Shown: positions 6,862-15,115 of the stretch, one piece after another | Numbering within the stretch: the stretch's first letter is position 1 | Layout of the letters: the number at the start of each line of letters is the position of its first letter | Assembly (NCBI GenBank): GCA_944324625.1 | Contig: CALUWZ010000016.1 | Span: forward strand, 1 to 17,414 | Length of the DNA: 17,414 nucleotides | Reading direction: 5' to 3' | Source: an uncultured Mailhella sp. | Lineage (GTDB): Bacteria > Desulfobacterota > Desulfovibrionia > Desulfovibrionales > Desulfovibrionaceae | Position numbers and translations under genes: made by a program | The notes under the pieces: generated by a model | Database searches by the model: none | The model's input: the letters and a program-made list of their open reading frames with translations, nothing else | Told to the model about the DNA's origin: nothing

Positions 6862-7482
6862 ATGTTGTTTCAGGGTATCGAGCAAGCAGTTTCTGATTTA
6901 AAACAAGGCAAAATCATTATTTGTACTGATGATCCCGATCGTGAAAATGAAGGGGATATGATATGCGCAGCAGAATTTGCCACTGTGGAAAATGTCAATT
7001 TCATGGCAAGTTATGCCAAAGGGCTTATTTGCATGCCCATGTCAAAGGAGTATACTGACAGGCTTGCTTTGCCGCAAATGGTTGTGCATAACGAGGATAA
7101 TCATCAGACAGCTTTTACTGTTTCCATTGACTGCAAAACGACCCGTACGGGTATTTCCGCCGTGGAGCGGTCCATAACGGCGTTAAAATGTGTTGAAGAT
7201 GCGGCAAAACCTGAAGATTTCAGACGGCCGGGCCACATGTTTCCGCTGCTTGCACGCAAAAACGGTGTTTTGGAACGCAACGGCCATACTGAGGCTACAG
7301 TGGATTTATTGAGACTGGCAGGATTGAAGCCTGTGGGGCTGTGCTGTGAAATTATGGCAGACGACGGGTCCATGATGACAAAAAGCAGTCTTATGGAATT
7401 TGCCCGAAAGTGGAATTTGACTTTTATTACCATTAAAGATCTGCAGGAATACAGAAGGAGGCATAATTTGCTCCAATGGTAA
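6862..7482 (+). CDS. ribB: 3,4-dihydroxy-2-butanone-4-phosphate synthase
   Basis: Makes the four-carbon precursor of riboflavin from ribulose 5-phosphate, releasing formate. The 206-residue protein has the metal and substrate motif [10 protein letters not shown] (23-32), [10 protein letters not shown] (94-103), RPGHMFPL with H125, and HTEATVDL with H142 and E144. It is the stand-alone RibB type: the length matches E. coli RibB (217) and there is no GTP cyclohydrolase II (RibA) domain. Other rib genes are absent from the window. RBS AGGAG is 7 bases before the ATG. It is controlled by the FMN riboswitch upstream and followed by a stem-loop. The C-terminal end (RRRHNLLQW) is ordinary. Confidence 0.95.
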   Translation: MLFQGIEQAVSDLKQGKIIICTDDPDRENEGDMICAAEFATVENVNFMASYAKGLICMPMSKEYTDRLALPQMVVHNEDNHQTAFTVSIDCKTTRTGISAVERSITALKCVEDAAKPEDFRRPGHMFPLLARKNGVLERNGHTEATVDLLRLAGLKPVGLCCEIMADDGSMMTKSSLMEFARKWNLTFITIKDLQEYRRRHNLLQW

Positions 7483-7545
7483 TTTTAGTGATCGAGTTAT
7501 TTTAGCTTTAAAAAATACAGGTTTTATCTGCTTTGCATAAAAGAA

Positions 7546-7585
7546 AAAGCAACAGCTGCCTGTTTTTTGTCCGGGAGCTGTTTTG
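7546..7585 (+). terminator. Stem-loop after ribB, probable terminator
   Basis: AACAGCT (7551-7557) pairs with AGCTGTT (7576-7582), extended inside by CC/GG after one mismatch; TTTT ends at 7584. On the minus strand the same stem runs into GCTTTTTCTTTT, so it may work in both directions. It lies about 70 bp after the ribB stop. Confidence 0.6.
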
Positions 7586-7600
7586 ATATGGTATTTGCAA

Positions 7601-7655
7601 AAATGCCCTCTTTTGGTTTTGAATGATCAATTTTGTCTGCCAAAGGAGGGCATTT
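7601..7655. repeat. Long inverted repeat (16-bp stem), unassigned
   Basis: Bases 7601-7616 pair with 7640-7655 over 16 bp with a single T-G wobble (AAATGCCCTCTTTTGG against CCAAAGGAGGGCATTT). The 23-base loop contains a small TTGA/TCAA hairpin. Read on the minus strand, it ends in TTTTT and could terminate. No gene needs it there, because pgl already has its own terminator 55 bp earlier on that strand. It could be a small RNA, a second terminator or a mobile-repeat remnant. Confidence 0.6.
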
Positions 7656-7666
7656 CCGTATTTGGT

Positions 7667-7704
7667 TTTTCCTGCTGCAGGCAGATGCTGCATTGCTGGG
7701 AAAA
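7667..7704. repeat. Third stem-loop in the ribB-pgl spacer
   Basis: TTTTCC (7667-7672) pairs with GGAAAA (7699-7704). Inside, TGCAG (7676-7680) pairs with CTGCA (7688-7692). It is weaker than its neighbours and might be chance. Confidence 0.35.
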
Positions 7705-7709
7705 TCTGC

Positions 7710-7740
7710 AAAAAAAAGCCTTCCGCATTTGCAGAAGGCC
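7710..7740 (-). terminator. Rho-independent terminator of pgl
   Basis: GCCTTC / GAAGGC stem with an inner GC pair and an ATTT loop. On the minus strand it is followed by eight T. It lies 23 bp after the pgl stop. Confidence 0.85.
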
Positions 7741-7762
7741 GAAAGTTTTATTTTTTTATATG

Positions 7763-8509
7763 TTATTGTTTATCTATGCCAAGGGCTGCGCTTTCATCTA
7801 CTACCCATAAAAGTTCACCGCCGCTCGGGCGTACCAATTGTGCGGGAAGTTCCGGTTCGCTCAGCAGATTAAGTGTTTTGGAAAGGGCATTGTGTTTTTC
7901 TTTTCCCGTAACCATAAACAGACAGCAGCGTGCATTGTTGAGTACGGGCAGAGTAAGGGTCATTCTGTCTGCATTTCTGCTGCGGACGTATTGGTCAATA
8001 ACAATTCGTTCTTTTTCCTGCATGGCGTATTCACCCGGGAAAAGAGAGGCTGTATGGCCGTCGTCGCCAAGACCGAGCAAGATGCAGTCAAATTTGGGAA
8101 ATTCGCCGGGAGCAAGGCGGAAATGTTCTTTGATAAGGTTTTCATAGGCAAGAGCGGATTCTACGGGATTGCCTTCACCTTTCATTCTGTAAAAACGGGT
8201 TGCAGGAACTTTGGACAAGAGTTCACGGCGGGCGATACCATAATTGCTTCTGGGGTCATCGGGATGAACGCAGTATTCGTCTCCCCAGTAAATCATGATT
8301 TTTTCCCAAGGCAAGCGTTCTGCCCAGTCGTCTTCGGCAAGAAGGCGGAAAAGTGGGATAGGGGTTGTGCCTCCGGAAAGTGCCAAAGTAAAAACGCCTC
8401 TCTCTTCAATAGCTTCTTCGCAGATTTGCACCAAATGGTGTGCAACGCGTTCAGCCATTGCCGCAGGGTCTTTGTGAATGTGGAGTGTTAGGTGGATTGA
8501 ACGTGACAT
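7763..8509 (-). CDS. pgl: 6-phosphogluconolactonase (DevB/SOL family)
   Basis: Hydrolyses 6-phosphogluconolactone to 6-phosphogluconate, the second step of the oxidative pentose phosphate pathway. The 248-residue cytoplasmic protein shows LSGGTTP (44-50), YWGDEYCV with GDE at 76-78, SNYG (88-91) and GLGDDGHTASLFP (146-158), the last being the family signature with the catalytic His152. It belongs to the glucosamine-6-phosphate isomerase-like fold but has the lactonase signature, not that of NagB. Neither zwf nor gnd is adjacent. RBS AAGGAG lies 7 bases before the ATG. Its own promoter is likely within the 53-bp gap to the upstream gene, although read-through from the rho unit is also possible since no terminator lies between. 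Confidence 0.93.
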   Translation of the reverse strand: MSRSIHLTLHIHKDPAAMAERVAHHLVQICEEAIEERGVFTLALSGGTTPIPLFRLLAEDDWAERLPWEKIMIYWGDEYCVHPDDPRSNYGIARRELLSKVPATRFYRMKGEGNPVESALAYENLIKEHFRLAPGEFPKFDCILLGLGDDGHTASLFPGEYAMQEKERIVIDQYVRSRNADRMTLTLPVLNNARCCLFMVTGKEKHNALSKTLNLLSEPELPAQLVRPSGGELLWVVDESAALGIDKQ

Positions 8510-8537
8510 ATATACTCCTTAGAAAAAATCATGTACA

Positions 8538-8566
8538 AGTATACGGTTAATTCAAATAACTTTCAA
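8538..8566 (-). promoter_or_regulatory. Candidate pgl promoter
   Basis: On the minus strand, TTGAAA (8566-8561, 5/6) and TATACT (8543-8538, 5/6) are separated by 17 bp. The -35 overlaps the stop codon of the upstream gene. The start would be near 8531, about 20 bases before the ATG. Confidence 0.55.
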
Positions 8567-9723
8567 TATTTTTTTCGGATGTCAAAGTAATCGCCGTTTT
8601 CGGCATTTACCATGACAGGCGTTGTTTCACAAAAAATTTCTTTGCTGTTTTTTAAAATTTCTGCATGTTCTTTGTCAATGGGAAGGCGCCAAGAAGTTTG
8701 AATTTTTTTTCCGGGGATAAAAAGTCTGTTGCTTTTTACAGTGTCAGTTATAATGTCCAAGCCTTCTTCATTGGTTATGGATATTTTTGCGGCAAAGGAA
8801 ATAATACTGGAATGTTCCAAATTTGCATCAGTTTTATAGTCAATAAAAAGAATATGCTGATTTTTATAATAGCCAAGCTGAGCACTGCAGGTGGAGTTGG
8901 GCAGATAGCGGGTTATTTTGCTGAGTTCCTGCCTTGTTTCCATGTTCTGGAAATTTTGTTCCTGCTGATAGCGTTTTGCCAGTTTATAATTATAGGTTTG
9001 CAGTATTTCATTTAAATTGGCAAGTTTTGTTATTTTCAGGCCTTCTTCCGTTTTTGTCACGTCCAGTTTTATGGGAATATTTTCCCAGAAATTGTCGTAA
9101 ACAGTAGTGCTGATTATAAAGCTGCTGTTTTTGGGATTTGCCGTAATGTCAAGCGGGGCATCAGCCAGAAGGCGGCTGATGTCTTTGGGGATAAAAGCAG
9201 TTTTCCTGTTGAGGGCGCTTGTATAGTCCTTGCCTTTAAAAATATCCAAAAGCAAAAAGGACACATTATCACGGATGACGTTTGTGGAAGGAATTTCACC
9301 GATATGCATGCTTACATAGGGATATTTCTGCACAGTGCTGATAAAATCGTGAATAAAATTTTCCGAAAACGTATTAATGTCAATAATATTGTTAAAAAGA
9401 ACAGGGTCTTTTACGGACAGGGATTTTTGCAGGGTACTCAGGATATAGCCCGGGTCATTTTTTTTGGTAAGTTCGTAATGGGCAAAATATCCTGCTCCCG
9501 CAAACATGAGAACGTGAAAAACAACAAGCGGAATCCAAAAACGTTTCTTTTTTAAAAAAGCCAGTTTATGGAAAATTGTTTTGAATGCATTTTGGAGTGC
9601 AGAAAAGATTTTATGGAGCTTGCTTCTTTTGTCCAATTCCAGTTCATGGGAAATGGAATTAAGGTGCTCCAAATCATTTTGCCGTTCGGAATGATTATTT
9701 TTTGGGGCTTCTTTACCGCTCAT
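8563..9723 (-). CDS. Unknown membrane-anchored protein downstream of rho
   Basis: A 386-residue protein I do not recognise. Residues 1-60 are hydrophilic and basic (cytoplasmic), ending in FLKKKRFW. One hydrophobic helix spans about 62-82 (WIPLVVFHVLMFAGAGYFAH). The remaining roughly 300 residues are probably outside the membrane in the periplasm, by the positive-inside rule. The segment GYILSTLQKSLSVKDPVLFNNIID just after the helix faintly recalls DUF2939-type proteins, in which small residues and a conserved Asp follow a helix; this is weak. Later parts alternate strands and helices without a known motif. It starts 7 bp after the rho stop, so it is almost certainly cotranscribed with rho. 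The function is unknown, and there are no catalytic signatures. Confidence 0.75.
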   Translation of the reverse strand: MSGKEAPKNNHSERQNDLEHLNSISHELELDKRSKLHKIFSALQNAFKTIFHKLAFLKKKRFWIPLVVFHVLMFAGAGYFAHYELTKKNDPGYILSTLQKSLSVKDPVLFNNIIDINTFSENFIHDFISTVQKYPYVSMHIGEIPSTNVIRDNVSFLLLDIFKGKDYTSALNRKTAFIPKDISRLLADAPLDITANPKNSSFIISTTVYDNFWENIPIKLDVTKTEEGLKITKLANLNEILQTYNYKLAKRYQQEQNFQNMETRQELSKITRYLPNSTCSAQLGYYKNQHILFIDYKTDANLEHSSIISFAAKISITNEEGLDIITDTVKSNRLFIPGKKIQTSWRLPIDKEHAEILKNSKEIFCETTPVMVNAENGDYFDIRKKY

Positions 9724-9730
9724 ATTCTGT

Positions 9731-11362
9731 TTATTTGCTCATGCCGTTGAGAAATTCTTTGTTGTTTTTTGTTCCGCGCATTTTGTCCAGCAAGAATTCC
9801 ATGCTGTCAATGGGAGACATGGGAGCAAGGATTTTGCGCAGGATCCAAATTCTGTTGAGATTTTCTTCCGTAAGAAGCAAATCTTCTTTTCTTGTGCCTG
9901 TCTTGTTGATATCGATGGCAGGAAAGACACGTTTTTCAGCCAAGTGACGGTCAAGATACAAGTCCATGTTGCCGGTGCCTTTAAATTCTTCAAAAATGAC
10001 TTCGTCCATTCTGGAGCCTGTGTCAATAAGGGCAGAGGCAATAATGGTAAGACTGCCGCCGCCTTCGATATTTCTGGCGGCGCCGAAAAAGCGTTTTGGT
10101 CTCTGCAGGGCATTGGCGTCAAGGCCGCCTGACAGCACTTTGCCCGAAGACGGGGTTACGGCATTGTAGGCTCGGCCGAGACGGGTAATGGAATCAAGCA
10201 AAATAACCACATCGCGTTTTCTTTCCACAAGGCGTTTTGCCTTTTCCAAAACCATTTCGCAAACCTGAACATGGCGCTGCGGCGGTTCGTCAAAAGTGGA
10301 ACTGATCACTTCGGCATTTTTGACTGTGCGTTCCATATCAGTTACTTCTTCGGGCCTTTCGTCAATAAGCAGGACAATTAAATATACGTCAGGATATTTT
10401 GCGCTGATTGCATTGGCAATATTCTGCAGAAGCGTGGTTTTGCCTGTTCTTGGCGGTGCAACGATAAGTCCTCTTTGTCCTCTGCCTATGGGGGACATCA
10501 TGTCAATGACGCGGCCTGAAAGGTTGTTTTCGTCCGTTTCAATGCAAAGCTGCTGATCTGGGAAAATGGGGGTCAGGTTGTCAAATAAAACAAGGTGCTT
10601 GGCATTTTCAGGCGGTTCTAAGCCTACTTCATTGACTTTGACTAAGGCAAAATAGCGTTCGCCTTCCTTGGGCGGACGGATCTGTCCTTTGACTATATCG
10701 CCTTTTCTCAGATGATAGCGTCTGATTTGGGACGGAGAAACGTAAACATCATCGGCACCCGGCATGTAGCTGCTGAGCGGGGAACGCAAAAATCCGTATC
10801 CGTCGGGAAGAATTTCAAGAACACCGTCGGCAATGATTGTGCCGTTCTGCGAAATACAGGATTGGAGCAGTGCAAAAATAAGATCCTGTTTGCGCAGGCT
10901 GCTTGCATTGTCAAGCTGGTATTTTTCCGCCAGTTCCATGAGTTCGTTCATGCTGCGGGTTTTTAATTCGGACAGGCTTAAAAAGGCTTCAGCCTCATCA
11001 TTTGTTTCGGCTGATTCGTTTTGCTTTGCAAATTCGCTGTCAGTTTCCTGTACGGAAGTTTTGGATTTTCTGGTATGGACAAATTTTCGTTTTTGGTATT
11101 TGGGAGAAACCGGTTCTTGAACCTGAAGGGAAGTGTCGTCATAGTTATCGCTGTCTGCAGGGATTTCGGAAGAAATTTGTTCCTGTTCCGAAAAAGGTAT
11201 TTCGTTTTGTTCGGGGGAAGAAGCTGCAAGCTGTTCTTCTTGGAATTCTTCCTGCAGAGCTTTTTTGCTTTTTCTTCCGCGGGGGGATTTTACGGGTTTT
11301 TCTTCAGTGGTTTTTTCGGCAACAATTTTTCTTCTTCTGGTTTTTGCAACAGTTTCAGACAT
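9731..11362 (-). CDS. rho: Transcription termination factor Rho
   Basis: Hexameric RNA-dependent ATPase that ends transcription at non-intrinsic sites. The protein has 543 residues against 419 in E. coli. The excess is an N-terminal extension (about 1-127) rich in Lys/Arg at first and then Glu, Gln and Ser, with no predicted fold. The Rho_N helices follow (about 128-168, [21 protein letters not shown]). Then come the RNA-binding CSD (about 172-250, [10 protein letters not shown]) and the RecA-like motor: Walker [10 protein letters not shown] (302-310), Walker [11 protein letters not shown] (D390), Q-loop [21 protein letters not shown] in part, and R-loop [14 protein letters not shown]. The motor lacks visible defects. 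The RBS is weak (ACGGA). A strong promoter lies in the 108-bp gap after pth. Confidence 0.97.
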   Translation of the reverse strand: MSETVAKTRRRKIVAEKTTEEKPVKSPRGRKSKKALQEEFQEEQLAASSPEQNEIPFSEQEQISSEIPADSDNYDDTSLQVQEPVSPKYQKRKFVHTRKSKTSVQETDSEFAKQNESAETNDEAEAFLSLSELKTRSMNELMELAEKYQLDNASSLRKQDLIFALLQSCISQNGTIIADGVLEILPDGYGFLRSPLSSYMPGADDVYVSPSQIRRYHLRKGDIVKGQIRPPKEGERYFALVKVNEVGLEPPENAKHLVLFDNLTPIFPDQQLCIETDENNLSGRVIDMMSPIGRGQRGLIVAPPRTGKTTLLQNIANAISAKYPDVYLIVLLIDERPEEVTDMERTVKNAEVISSTFDEPPQRHVQVCEMVLEKAKRLVERKRDVVILLDSITRLGRAYNAVTPSSGKVLSGGLDANALQRPKRFFGAARNIEGGGSLTIIASALIDTGSRMDEVIFEEFKGTGNMDLYLDRHLAEKRVFPAIDINKTGTRKEDLLLTEENLNRIWILRKILAPMSPIDSMEFLLDKMRGTKNNKEFLNGMSK

Positions 11363-11433
11363 AAAATATCCGTCCGTATTGTGAATTGATATAAGATTGT
11401 AAGGGGAAAAAAGAGATGGCAGAAAAATAATGT
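11363..11433 (-). promoter_or_regulatory. Pyrimidine-rich leader of rho, possible autoregulatory rut region
   Basis: The predicted rho 5' leader (about 70 bases) holds a C/U-rich part, including CTGCCATCTCTTTTTTCCCC, and few G. This is what Rho binds. rho leaders are sites of autogenous attenuation in other bacteria; here it is a proposal from base composition. Confidence 0.4.
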
Positions 11434-11439
11434 GTTAGT

Positions 11440-11468
11440 TTTATAGCCGTTTTTTTTTTGCTTGGCAA
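11440..11468 (-). promoter_or_regulatory. Candidate rho promoter
   Basis: On the minus strand, TTGCCA (11468-11463, 5/6) and TATAAA (11445-11440, 5/6) are separated by 17 bp. The spacer contains a run of ten A. It lies just after the pth stop; the start would be near 11433. Confidence 0.65.
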
Positions 11469-11470
11469 GA

Positions 11471-12064
11471 TTAATCTTTTTTCTTTGTGTTGATTTTATT
11501 CATGGCTTTGGCTGTGCCAAGTTCAAGAATATCCCTGAGAGCCTGTACGCCTAGAAGAACGGCTTGTTCAGCGGCATCTTTGTCCTGTCCGAAACCGGAC
11601 AAAACATAATTGCTGACCTGTGCGGAATCTTTCGGCCGTCCAATGCCCATGCGCAGGCGGAAATAATCCTGTGTGCCGAGGCGTGCGCTGATGGATTTGA
11701 GGCCGTTATGGCCTGCGTTTCCGCCGCCTTTTTTCAGCTGAATTCTGCCGGGAGTTAAATCCAGTTCGTCATGGATGACAAAAAGGTTTTCGGAGGAAAG
11801 TTTATACCAAGCCAGAAGGGGCTGGATACAGTCACCGCTTAAATTCATGAATGTCTGCGGAAAAACGCAAATCCAGTCTGCATTTTTATAGGCAAGCTTA
11901 AAACTTATGCCGTTGAATTTTGAACTTGAAATTTGGTCAACTCTGTAGTCTTTGGACATTTCTTTCAAAAAAGCTTCAAGAGTCAAAAATCCCAAGTTGT
12001 GCCTTGTGTTTGCATACTGGATTCCGGGATTTCCGAGTCCCGCCAAAACGCCGCCTATTTCCAT
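11471..12064 (-). CDS. pth: Peptidyl-tRNA hydrolase
   Basis: Frees tRNA from peptidyl-tRNAs that drop off the ribosome. The 197-residue protein matches the usual length (E. coli 194). The catalytic His is H22 in GLGNPGIQYANTRHN; other active-site residues are N74 (QTFMNLSG), D99 (VIHDELDLTPG) and N120 (GGGNAGHNGLKS). FRLRMGIGRP is also present. The start ATG follows the TAA of the upstream TPR gene after one base, with its RBS (AGGAAAC) inside the end of that gene, so translation is coupled. In many bacteria pth sits beside rplY (L25) and prs; here neither is present and a TPR protein gene takes that place. Confidence 0.96.
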   Translation of the reverse strand: MEIGGVLAGLGNPGIQYANTRHNLGFLTLEAFLKEMSKDYRVDQISSSKFNGISFKLAYKNADWICVFPQTFMNLSGDCIQPLLAWYKLSSENLFVIHDELDLTPGRIQLKKGGGNAGHNGLKSISARLGTQDYFRLRMGIGRPKDSAQVSNYVLSGFGQDKDAAEQAVLLGVQALRDILELGTAKAMNKINTKKKD

Positions 12065-12065
12065 A

Positions 12066-15000
12066 TTAATTGTTTCCTGTAAAGCGTGTTAAATCCCTTG
12101 CCATTTCAAAGGTGTTGAGTTCTGAGCTTGCCATTTTTCCGTAAATGGATTCAGGCTCGCGTTCCCGTACGGATTCCAAAATATTCCGCCATCTTGCAGT
12201 GTCGCCCATTTTCCTGTGCAGCCGTGCTTCGCGCAGAAGGAGCCCCGCATAATCGGCGGATTTTTCCGAAACATAGGAGCGGTAACGGTTAAGCCACTGC
12301 ATGGACTCCGTATATCTGCCTGCAATTTCCGTAATATCCATAAGAGCGGCTATGCTTTCACGTTCCCGTTCCGAACTGGCATAGGGTGACTGCATATTAC
12401 GCAAATCTTCGAACATTGCAAGTGTGTCCAAATTGGCCTGATAAGCACCCCTGAGATTTTGTTTTTTTTCGGCATCGCGCGCTATGAAATATTGGGCATA
12501 GGCACGCTGGTACAGAGGGATTTCCTCATTGACGGAAAGTTCCTGCCATAAGGGCAGAGCTCTTGCGTCAAGTCCTAGATTTTCCGCAGCAAGGGCCGTG
12601 GTGTACTTTTTGTTTAAAGCTTTTGCCGTCGGCAAAACCCATGAATCTATTTTTTGATTGATGTCCAGAACCTTGTTCCAGTCCTGATTTTTTATGGCAT
12701 GTGCAAGAAAAATGTCGTAGGCATACAGGCCTTCTTCATATTCTTTGTCGTTTTGGGGGACGCTGTCCAAAAAATATGCCAAAAGTTCTTCGGCCTTTGC
12801 CGTGTTGTTCCTGTTCAGATAAGCCCGTGCCATGGCCATGCGAAGATCGGTGCTTATGGGTTCGTAATAGGTGCGTACGGCAGGAAATTCTTCCCAAAGT
12901 TTGAGCGTTCTTTCCGTATTTTGTTCGGAAAGTGCAAGCTTGAGCATGGGGTCAAAGGAGCGGAACAGCAGTTCCCGGGCATTTTCGCTTTCTTTTTTAT
13001 CTATGTTTTCATGGAAAAGATTTTGTGCCATTCGGGCACTGTCCATATATTCTTTTTCCAGAAAACGCTGGACTGCCAAGCGGAGTTTGGCGAGTACAGC
13101 TTCTTTGCTTTCCGGGTATTCTGCAATGATTTTTTTGTAATAGGTTGCTGGATATTCGGGATTGGGTTCACTGAAAATGCGGATAGTATCGTCAAGGGAC
13201 AGGGAATTGTCGTATCTGCCGTTTTCTCCTATAAACAACAGTGCCTTGGGAGCGTTTTTGTGTTCGGGAAAATCCTGATAAAGTTTGTTGAGAACTTTTT
13301 TGGCGGAATCTTTGTCTTCAAGGTCAAAGTAAAGATTGGCGATTTTAAATAAGATATCGCCTGCGTTTTCAGCCTGCGGATTCAGGTTGAAAATTTGCCA
13401 ATAGGTTTTTACGGCATCTTTTTTCAGTCCCCGTTCTTCCAGAATATGGGCTTTTATGACAAGGTAATCAGTGGATTCCAGATATACTTTCGGCCAGCGT
13501 CTGTCGGTAAAGTTTATCATTGCCAGCGTTCTGTCCAGATTGCCGAGCTTGTACAGGGCTTTTATCTGAAGAAGCGCTGCGTTTTTGGCATAGGTATTGT
13601 CAGGATAATTGTCAATAAGTATTTGAAGATACTGGGATGCAAGCGTGTATTCGTTATGTTTCAGGTAATAGTCGCTGAGCAGAAGAATGGCGTTTGGCGT
13701 ATCTATGCTGTATGGATAGTTTTTATACAGCATGTCCGCATAGGCACGGGCTTCCTGAGGCCTGTCAAGAGCCAGATAGGTTACGGCAAGATTTGCCAAG
13801 ACTTCAGGTTTTCTGTTGGAATCATTGCTGATATTCAGAGCTTCCTGAGCCATGGAAATAAAGGCTTCTCCCACATTTACGAGGTTGGAGCTGTTTATGA
13901 CAAAAAAAGCCTTTGCCCTGTTGTAGTATACTTCTTCCAAAAGATTTTTTGGTAAATTCAATGACTTCAGTTTGTTGGCTTCTTCAAAAACGGTTTCGTA
14001 AATGCCGAGGTTGTAGGCTTTGCGCATTTTTTGAATGGTTGCGGGAATATCAAGAGGAGGCGGAACGGGATTTCCCTGTTCATCCACATAAATGATTTCG
14101 CCTACGGGCGGAGCATCGGGGTCAGGTTCTTCCGTTTTTTCTGCAGGTTCGGCCAGTCCGGCTTCCTCGGGGGTCTGCGGAATAAAGGTATCGTGTTTTT
14201 TGTCGTCAATGACAACGGGAAGGCTTTCGTCAATTTCTTTAATAAGCTCTGCCGCATCATCGTTATTTTGTGTTTTTTCTTCTATCTGTTCGTGCAGGGT
14301 GTTGTTTTGTACTTCTTTTTCGGTAATAACGTCGGATTCACCGGGCAGATTGCTGTTCAGCTTGTAGGTAACGGAAGGAGGCGTAAATTCCTGCGCGGAG
14401 GTATTTTGTGTTTGTTTCGGAATTTGGGTTTCGGCAGGTTTTATGCTTTGCGCCTGTTCCAGAGGGGTCAGCGTGTTTTTCTGTTTTGCTTCTGCCACAA
14501 GGATATTTTTGCGGCCAGCATAATTTTTTTCTGAAGAAACAGTTTTGCTGCGGGTTGAATCGGGGTCAGCCGTTTGGTTACCCGGCTGTGCGGCGTTTAT
14601 GTTTTGTGCTGTTTGCTTTGCTGTTTTTGCCGTTTGGGCCGTCAGTACGGTTTGTTGTTTGCGCTGTTTTTTTAACTCTTCAAGCTTTACTTGAATTTTT
14701 TCTTCTTTTTTGCTGACTTCTTTATTAAATTCCTTGCGTTCGTCGCTTGGTTTCCAGCGTGCGCCGAGGGGATCCTTGTAAATTCCGATTATTAAATTTC
14801 CCTTGTCATCCTTATTTTGCAAAAAACCGAAAGCATTGTCTTTCAGTATGACAGTAAGACCGTATTCGGTCGGAATGACGTCGGAAATTAAATTTCCTCT
14901 GACAATTTGCAGATTTTGCCCGAAGTTTTTTCCCTGAATAAGAATTTTGTTGCTGTCTGTGCGTATGGTTGAAATCTGCTCATTTTCGGCATTGTCGGAA

Positions 15001-15113
15001 ACAATGATGCGGTCAAAGTTTTTATCTTGGCTGAAAGACCATGAAAGAGCATGGGCAAAAGAAGTTTTTGCCAAAACAAGCATAAGGGCTGTCAGAACAA
15101 CTTTAATTTTCAT
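12066..15113 (-). CDS. Large secreted TPR-repeat protein (1015 aa)
   Basis: A predicted exported protein. It starts with a Sec signal peptide (MKIKVVLTALMLVLAKTSFAHA, cleavage near residue 20-22; no lipobox Cys). A small beta-rich domain follows (about 23-115), with alternating strands loosely like AMIN domains. Then comes a coiled and low-complexity linker (about 125-355) with a Thr/Ala/Gln-rich stretch (TAQTAKTAKQTAQ) and acidic, Pro-rich parts. From about 356 to the end it is all-helical TPR-like repeats, for example EVLANLAVTYLALDRPQEARAYA and AGDILFKIANLYFDLEDKDSAKKVL. It is likely a periplasmic scaffold for a cell-envelope machine; the partner is unknown. It starts 2 bp after the sigma-54 activator gene with no clear RBS, so translation is probably coupled. 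It overlaps nothing and precedes pth by one base. Confidence 0.85.
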   Translation of the reverse strand: MKIKVVLTALMLVLAKTSFAHALSWSFSQDKNFDRIIVSDNAENEQISTIRTDSNKILIQGKNFGQNLQIVRGNLISDVIPTEYGLTVILKDNAFGFLQNKDDKGNLIIGIYKDPLGARWKPSDERKEFNKEVSKKEEKIQVKLEELKKQRKQQTVLTAQTAKTAKQTAQNINAAQPGNQTADPDSTRSKTVSSEKNYAGRKNILVAEAKQKNTLTPLEQAQSIKPAETQIPKQTQNTSAQEFTPPSVTYKLNSNLPGESDVITEKEVQNNTLHEQIEEKTQNNDDAAELIKEIDESLPVVIDDKKHDTFIPQTPEEAGLAEPAEKTEEPDPDAPPVGEIIYVDEQGNPVPPPLDIPATIQKMRKAYNLGIYETVFEEANKLKSLNLPKNLLEEVYYNRAKAFFVINSSNLVNVGEAFISMAQEALNISNDSNRKPEVLANLAVTYLALDRPQEARAYADMLYKNYPYSIDTPNAILLLSDYYLKHNEYTLASQYLQILIDNYPDNTYAKNAALLQIKALYKLGNLDRTLAMINFTDRRWPKVYLESTDYLVIKAHILEERGLKKDAVKTYWQIFNLNPQAENAGDILFKIANLYFDLEDKDSAKKVLNKLYQDFPEHKNAPKALLFIGENGRYDNSLSLDDTIRIFSEPNPEYPATYYKKIIAEYPESKEAVLAKLRLAVQRFLEKEYMDSARMAQNLFHENIDKKESENARELLFRSFDPMLKLALSEQNTERTLKLWEEFPAVRTYYEPISTDLRMAMARAYLNRNNTAKAEELLAYFLDSVPQNDKEYEEGLYAYDIFLAHAIKNQDWNKVLDINQKIDSWVLPTAKALNKKYTTALAAENLGLDARALPLWQELSVNEEIPLYQRAYAQYFIARDAEKKQNLRGAYQANLDTLAMFEDLRNMQSPYASSERERESIAALMDITEIAGRYTESMQWLNRYRSYVSEKSADYAGLLLREARLHRKMGDTARWRNILESVREREPESIYGKMASSELNTFEMARDLTRFTGNN

Positions 15114-15115
15114 AT

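Noticed and set aside
7508..7711. Minus-strand 67-codon ORF in the ribB-pgl spacer
   Set aside because: It runs across several stem-loops, lacks an RBS and has no recognisable protein pattern.
7623..8147. Plus-strand ORFs reaching from the spacer into pgl
   Set aside because: Most of the length is antisense to pgl, whose motifs are complete. Composition is Ser/Arg-rich as expected for a shadow frame.
12654..13352. 232-codon plus-strand ORF inside the TPR gene
   Set aside because: It is the complement of helical repeat coding. It is Phe- and Val-rich without membrane topology or an RBS.
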